From Methanoplanus sp. FWC-SCC4 (GTDB taxonomy: Archaea > Halobacteriota > Methanomicrobia > Methanomicrobiales > Methanomicrobiaceae), in contig NZ_CP043875.1 of NCBI RefSeq assembly GCF_032878975.1, positions 1,728,370 to 1,792,369 of the forward strand: a DNA stretch of 64,000 bases, in the 5' to 3' direction. Within the stretch, counting starts at the first letter, position 1, and every line of letters starts with the position of its first letter. Below are positions 60,012 to 64,000 of this stretch, piece after piece. The translations under genes and the position numbers were made by a program. The notes under the pieces were generated by a model, which was not told the origin of the DNA, searched no databases, and saw only the letters and a program-made list of their open reading frames with translations.

Positions 60012-60015
60012 AAAA

Positions 60016-60813
60016 ATGGCAGATGACGATTATACATTAAAACCTGAAGATCTTCAGAAAACAAACAGCGAATACATATTAAGAGTTGAAGATATTCATA
60101 AAACCTATAACGACTCGGAAGTCTTAAAAGGCGTCTCCTTTAACGTCAAAAAGGGTGACACGATAGTTTTCATAGGTCCTTCGGGAACCGGTAAGAGTAC
60201 ACTTTTAAGATGCATCAACCAGCTTACACTGCCGGAGAAAGGCAGAGTATGGCTCAGGGATGAGGAAGTCACCAACTCAGGCAGCAGAATAAATTATTTC
60301 AGACAGAAAATCGGAATGGTCTTTCAGAATTTCTATCTGTTTGATCACCTGACGGCTGTCAGAAATGTTGAGATAGCGCTCATAAAAGTAAAGGGAATGG
60401 ACCCAAAAGCAGCAAGGGAAAAAGCACTTTACGAACTCCGCCAGGTAGGAATGGAGGAGTGGGCGGATCACTATCCGGCTGAACTTTCAGGAGGACAGGC
60501 CCAGCGTGTTTCAATCGCCCGTGCACTTGCAATGGAGCCTGATGTTATTCTCTTTGACGAACCAACATCAGCACTTGACCCCGAACTTACAAGAGAAGTT
60601 CTTGAGGTCATGAAGAAGCTTGCACAGGAAGGGATGACAATGCTTGTCGTAACACATGAAATGGGATTTGCAAAATCGGTTGCAAACGAGATAATTTTCA
60701 TGGAAGGCGGAAAAATTCTTGAAACAGGAACACCTGATGAAATACTCAATAACCCGACATATGAAAGGACAAGAAGTTTCATCGGGCAGTTTGGTGGACT
60801 TACAGGAGACTAA
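60016..60813 (+). CDS. Polar amino-acid ABC transporter ATPase
   Basis: A 265-residue ABC ATPase: Walker A 'GPSGTGKST', Q-loop '[10 protein letters not shown]', signature '[15 protein letters not shown]', Walker B '[12 protein letters not shown]', H-loop 'VVTHEMGFA'. ATG 60016 gives the usual N-terminus; an in-frame start at 59959 would overlap the permease. Followed after 6 bp by the second permease gene. Confidence 0.94.
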   Translation: MADDDYTLKPEDLQKTNSEYILRVEDIHKTYNDSEVLKGVSFNVKKGDTIVFIGPSGTGKSTLLRCINQLTLPEKGRVWLRDEEVTNSGSRINYFRQKIGMVFQNFYLFDHLTAVRNVEIALIKVKGMDPKAAREKALYELRQVGMEEWADHYPAELSGGQAQRVSIARALAMEPDVILFDEPTSALDPELTREVLEVMKKLAQEGMTMLVVTHEMGFAKSVANEIIFMEGGKILETGTPDEILNNPTYERTRSFIGQFGGLTGD

Positions 60814-60819
60814 AGACAA

Positions 60820-61482
60820 ATGGACTCTGATTTCCTCTTCAATATACTGCTCCCCGCATTACTAAACGGTCTGATAATAACCCTGCAGCTGATACTGCTT
60901 GCAGCACCTTTCGGACTGACTTTCGGGATACTGATAGCAGTTGGAAGAGTGTACGGCGGGAAGAGCATAAACCTTCTTTGCAGGCTTTTTGTCGGTTTTG
61001 TAAAGGGATGTCCCCTGATTCTTCTCTTGTTCATTCTGTACTTCGGCCTGCCGTCAGTTGGGATATATCTCTCAGCGTTTATGGCTTCCATAATAGGTTT
61101 CATCTGCTGTAACAGTGCATACAACTCAGAATACATAAGAGGAGCGATACTCTCTGTAAAGGAAGGTCAGCTTGTTGCCGCAAGCGCTCTTGGCATGACA
61201 AAAAGGCAGGCAATAATTCATATTGTTCTTCCCCAGGCACTAAGACGTGCAATACCGGGTCTTTCAAACGAGTTCATATATCTAATCAAGTATTCGTCAC
61301 TTGCATACATGATCACATTAATAGAGCTTACAGGTGCAGGGAAACTTGTATTCTCAAAATACTTTGAGCCTGACGTATTTCTGATGATTGGTGTAATATA
61401 TCTGGCACTTGTCACAATCACAACATTTTGTGCCAGCATGCTTGAGAAAAAATATGCAGTGCCCGGAACTGCCCAGCGCTGA
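60820..61482 (+). CDS. Polar amino-acid ABC transporter permease (2)
   Basis: A 220-residue permease paralogous to the one at 59331, with EAA loop 'AASALGMTKRQAIIHIVLPQA'. The two permeases probably form a heterodimeric channel, as in HisQM. Ends the operon; an AT/T-rich stretch (61483-61560) follows. Confidence 0.92.
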   Translation: MDSDFLFNILLPALLNGLIITLQLILLAAPFGLTFGILIAVGRVYGGKSINLLCRLFVGFVKGCPLILLLFILYFGLPSVGIYLSAFMASIIGFICCNSAYNSEYIRGAILSVKEGQLVAASALGMTKRQAIIHIVLPQALRRAIPGLSNEFIYLIKYSSLAYMITLIELTGAGKLVFSKYFEPDVFLMIGVIYLALVTITTFCASMLEKKYAVPGTAQR

Positions 61483-61637
61483 AAACATAAATTTAAAAAA
61501 AATATTTTTTCAAAAAAATTTACATAAATATTCTGAGACATTTCTGATTTTATTTTGTTATCCTTTCATTTTTTTACCGGAGTGGTGTTCAACCAATTTC
61601 CGGACTTTTGGAGAAATTTAAAAAATTATATTTTTGA

Positions 61638-62672
61638 TTACTCTTTCTGCCGGGCAATCAGAGAAACTCCAAAGATGCCGGCAATCACCATGAGAGGCAC
61701 AGCAATCTTTGGAAACTCAGGAACCGGTTCGGGCATCGGCTTAGGTGTTGCTTCAATTTCTCTTATCACAAGACTGAGAGCTTCTCCTGCGGAAACCCTG
61801 ACAAAATCTGTTCCATCGGGGACACCACTGCACTGACCGTTGCCATCATCTCCCCACGCAAAAACAGAACCATCAGAACTTAACGCAAGGCTGTGAAAAC
61901 CCCCTGCAGAAATATCCCTAAAGCCGATACCAACAGGGGCATCACTGCACTGACCGTTGCCATCATCCCCCCACGCAAAAACAGAGCCATCAGAACTTAA
62001 AGCAAGACTGTGACCTGAACCTGCGGAAACGGCCGTAAATCCATTACCCACAGGAGCGTCACTGCACTGACCCCAACTGTCATCTCCCCACGCAAAAACA
62101 GAACCATCAGAACTTAACGCAAGGCTGTGATAATATCCTGCAGAGACATTCGTAAATCCGATACCAACAGGAGCATCACTGCACTGACCGTTGCCATCAT
62201 CCCCCCACGCAAAAACAGAACCATCAGAACTTAAAGCAAGGCTGTGAAAACCTCCTGCAGAAACATCCCTAAAGCCGATACCAACAGGGGCATCACTGCA
62301 CTGACCGTTGCCATCATCCCCCCACGCAAAAACAGAACCATTGGAACTTAACGCAAGGCTGTGAAAAAATCCTGCAGAAACATCCGTAAAGCCGATACCA
62401 ACAGGGGTATCACTGCACTGTTTCCAGTCATCATCTCCCCACGCAAAAACAGAACCATCAGAATTTAGCGCAAGGCTGTGAAAAACTCCTGCAGAAATAT
62501 CCGTAAATCCGATACCAACAGGGGCATCACTGCACTGGTCCCTGCCATCATCTCCAAAGACCACAATCTCTCCTGATTCTGCCGATACCGGTATTATCAG
62601 AAAAATAAAGAACAGGACTAAAGATAACACTATCCTGATTGCAGTTTTACTGAAATCTGTTGATTTTCTCAT
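61638..62672 (-). CDS. RCC1-repeat surface protein with PEF-type sorting tail
   Basis: A 344-residue exported protein. Signal peptide to 'PVSA' from the ATG at 62672; the longer frame to 62855 is not supported. It has about seven 39-residue RCC1 repeats ('CSDAPVGIGF-x-[DN]-[IV]-SAG-x3-HSLAL-[SN]-S-[DN]-GSVFAWGDD'), enough for one beta propeller. A Pro-rich spacer and 'PEFPKIAVPLMVIAGIFGVSLIARQKE'-type tail follow, a PEF-CTERM-like archaeosortase signal. Surface display is likely; the ligand is unknown. Confidence 0.85.
   Translation of the reverse strand: MRKSTDFSKTAIRIVLSLVLFFIFLIIPVSAESGEIVVFGDDGRDQCSDAPVGIGFTDISAGVFHSLALNSDGSVFAWGDDDWKQCSDTPVGIGFTDVSAGFFHSLALSSNGSVFAWGDDGNGQCSDAPVGIGFRDVSAGGFHSLALSSDGSVFAWGDDGNGQCSDAPVGIGFTNVSAGYYHSLALSSDGSVFAWGDDSWGQCSDAPVGNGFTAVSAGSGHSLALSSDGSVFAWGDDGNGQCSDAPVGIGFRDISAGGFHSLALSSDGSVFAWGDDGNGQCSGVPDGTDFVRVSAGEALSLVIREIEATPKPMPEPVPEFPKIAVPLMVIAGIFGVSLIARQKE
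61810..62560. repeat. 117-bp tandem repeats coding for RCC1 blades
   Basis: The DNA repeats every 117 bp with very high identity (for example 'ccccccacgcaaaaacagaa' and 'actgcactgaccgttgccat' recur). Near-identity at DNA level implies recent duplication or gene conversion, so repeat number may vary between strains. Confidence 0.8.
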
Positions 62673-62893
62673 AAAATACCCCCCTGAAATAATCACAGTT
62701 TTGACTTCCAGATATCCTGCATAATAGTAAGAGTTTGCATGGCAAAATTTTAAAAACCCGATTTTAAAGCAATCGTAAAATAAAAATCTGAAATGTAATA
62801 AAACCGGAATAATCCCGAATCTCATAAATATAGAGAATTTAAGAGAAAATAACAAAAATCAAAAAAAGGGTAAATAATTATTTTCAGAATACC

Positions 62894-63697
62894 TTACTCA
62901 AGTTTGTATTCTGCAATAAGCTCATTCCAGTACGGGTCAGCCATTAATTTGTCAAGACCTTCGTTCATTGTGTTTAAGAGCTCAGTGTCAGTCTTGCGGA
63001 TTGCAATACCGTATTCCTCATCGGTGTCGATAGTGCCGAGCTTGACTACGTCTTTGCCTTTGATAGAATCAATAAGGACAGGTGTGTCATACATTACAGC
63101 ATCTACACGGCCGTTCTCAAGTTCAGTTACTGCAAGCGGGAAGTTCTCGTAGAGTTTTAAATTGTCCTCGGGAAGTTTGCCTGTCTCAACAAGGTTTCTT
63201 GAGATCCAGTCGTGTGCAGTACATCCTCTCTGTACACCGAATACAACCTTTCCTTCAGTTACATCGTCCATTGTGACTGAGGAGCCATTCTTAACAGCTA
63301 CTGCCTGGTTTACAACCCAGTAAGGCTTTGAGAAGTTGACTTTGTCAAGGCGCTCGGGTGTGATTGTCATTCCGGAGTAAACCATGTCAATCTTTCCTGC
63401 CTCAAGTGCAGGGATAATACCGTCCCATGCCATCGGCTGGATTTTAACATTGAATCCCATCTCGTTTGCGATCCACTTCACTGACTCAACATCAAAGCCC
63501 TGTGCATTTCCGTCCTTGTCAATAAATGAATAAGGCGGATATTCCCCGTCAATACCAACAATGTATGTGACTTTTTCTTCCTTCACATCAGTGCCGTTGT
63601 CTTTTACAGCAGGCTGATCAGTACCTGTACAGCCTGCAAAAGCGACTGCCATTACAGCCATAACCAAAAGAACTGCAGCCAGAATTTTACTGTCCAT
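62894..63697 (-). CDS. Second polar amino-acid binding lipoprotein
   Basis: A 267-residue family 3 solute-binding protein with lipobox 'AFAGC', closely similar to the protein at 58340 ('GIDGEYPPYSFIDKDGNAQGFDVESVKW'). The ATG at 63697 gives a standard signal peptide; the frame is open to 63754. No permease adjoins it, so it probably shares the transporter encoded at 59331-61482 and widens its substrate range. Confidence 0.9.
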   Translation of the reverse strand: MDSKILAAVLLVMAVMAVAFAGCTGTDQPAVKDNGTDVKEEKVTYIVGIDGEYPPYSFIDKDGNAQGFDVESVKWIANEMGFNVKIQPMAWDGIIPALEAGKIDMVYSGMTITPERLDKVNFSKPYWVVNQAVAVKNGSSVTMDDVTEGKVVFGVQRGCTAHDWISRNLVETGKLPEDNLKLYENFPLAVTELENGRVDAVMYDTPVLIDSIKGKDVVKLGTIDTDEEYGIAIRKTDTELLNTMNEGLDKLMADPYWNELIAEYKLE

Positions 63698-63882
63698 ATT
63701 GAGAATTTTGTGTTTAGTTAATATATAGAACTTCTGAAAATAAACCGCAATCATATTTTTTTAAAAATACAGGGATATCTGTCACAATCCTGAAAATTTA
63801 AAAAATCACGGCTTTAATTTACGCCGCATAAGATCAATCAAAATATTCATGATATGCTATAGCATAACATAGTAAGAGCACA

Positions 63883-64000
63883 TGTTCTGGAACAAAGAGA
63901 TAGAAACACTAAAGGGAAAATCACTTGACGAGCTTCAGGGAAAACGTCTCCGCTGGACAGTAAAACAGGCGGAAAATGTACCTTTTTTTAAGAAAGCGCT
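63883..64000 (+). CDS. Phenylacetate-CoA ligase family protein (5' part)
   Basis: Only the first 39 codons are in the window. The start 'MFWNKEIETLKGKSLDELQGKRLRW...VKQAENVPFFKKA' matches the conserved N-terminus of PaaK-type AMP-forming aryl-CoA ligases common in methanogens. Truncated by the window edge. Confidence 0.75.

Overview
The window reads as chromosomal DNA of a euryarchaeal methanogen, most likely of the order Methanomicrobiales. The support is a DNA polymerase D large subunit, an archaeal-type thymidylate synthase, an Orc1/Cdc6 protein, a REC-PAS regulator, a KamA-like radical SAM enzyme, TATA-box promoters and short Shine-Dalgarno sites. The order assignment is inference from gene content; no search was run. 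Two large accessory blocks interrupt otherwise ordinary genes.

Block 1 (about 0.6-23.2 kb, left end probably outside the window) looks like a mobile or formerly mobile element carrying anti-virus defence. It starts with a primase-helicase operon (667-4587). The 3' part of the replicase gene holds at least ten copies of TTTGCAC/GTGCAAA inside a low-complexity linker, which I read as a probable intragenic replication origin. Next come a 5-methylcytosine methyltransferase, a Vsr endonuclease, a MORC-like GHKL ATPase and an AT-rich patch of small ORFs. A tight reverse-strand operon follows: a 1666-residue double helicase, a DrmA-like helicase, a DrmB-like DUF1998 protein and a NERD-helicase. Together this is a DISARM-related system with unusual accessory parts and no separate DrmC. 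An Orc1/Cdc6 protein and a tyrosine recombinase with a zinc ribbon close the block, and a PLD-nuclease/helicase gene follows.

From 25.9 to 30.1 kb lie chromosomal-type genes: a REC-PAS regulator, a KamA-family enzyme, a twin-rhodanese lipoprotein, a small zinc-finger protein and a MntA/HepT toxin-antitoxin pair.

Block 2 (30.19-47.84 kb) is an integrated virus-like element. Its two ends share a 14-bp core that is the anticodon stem-loop of a tRNA-Leu(CAA) gene. The host tRNA is cut in two: its 3' half is at 30149-30203 and its 5' half at 47830-47871. The element is not seen to restore it. Instead it carries a complete tRNA-Leu(CAA) of its own with its own TATA box, 40 bp inside the right end. 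The element encodes an integrase, ribbon-helix-helix (RHH) regulators with repeated operators, an HUH rolling-circle Rep, an ASCH protein, a second C5 methyltransferase and many small early-type ORFs. A late-type operon follows with a pVIII-like coat candidate, small membrane proteins, a DUF2341 spike-like protein and a HerA/FtsK-type ATPase. The layout recalls membrane-vesicle (pleolipovirus-type) viruses, but I cannot assign it to a known family.

From 48 kb onward the genes are mostly housekeeping. They include a DUF523/DUF1722 protein, a CPA2 antiporter, DP2 with a 165-residue mini-intein ending in Gln, thymidylate synthase, a HEAT-repeat protein, a two-repeat peptide, acylphosphatase and a Cas1 without a CRISPR locus that lacks two of its expected catalytic residues. 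After these come a polar amino-acid ABC transporter operon with a second binding protein nearby, an RCC1-repeat surface protein with a 117-bp tandem repeat, and the start of a phenylacetate-CoA ligase gene cut by the window edge.
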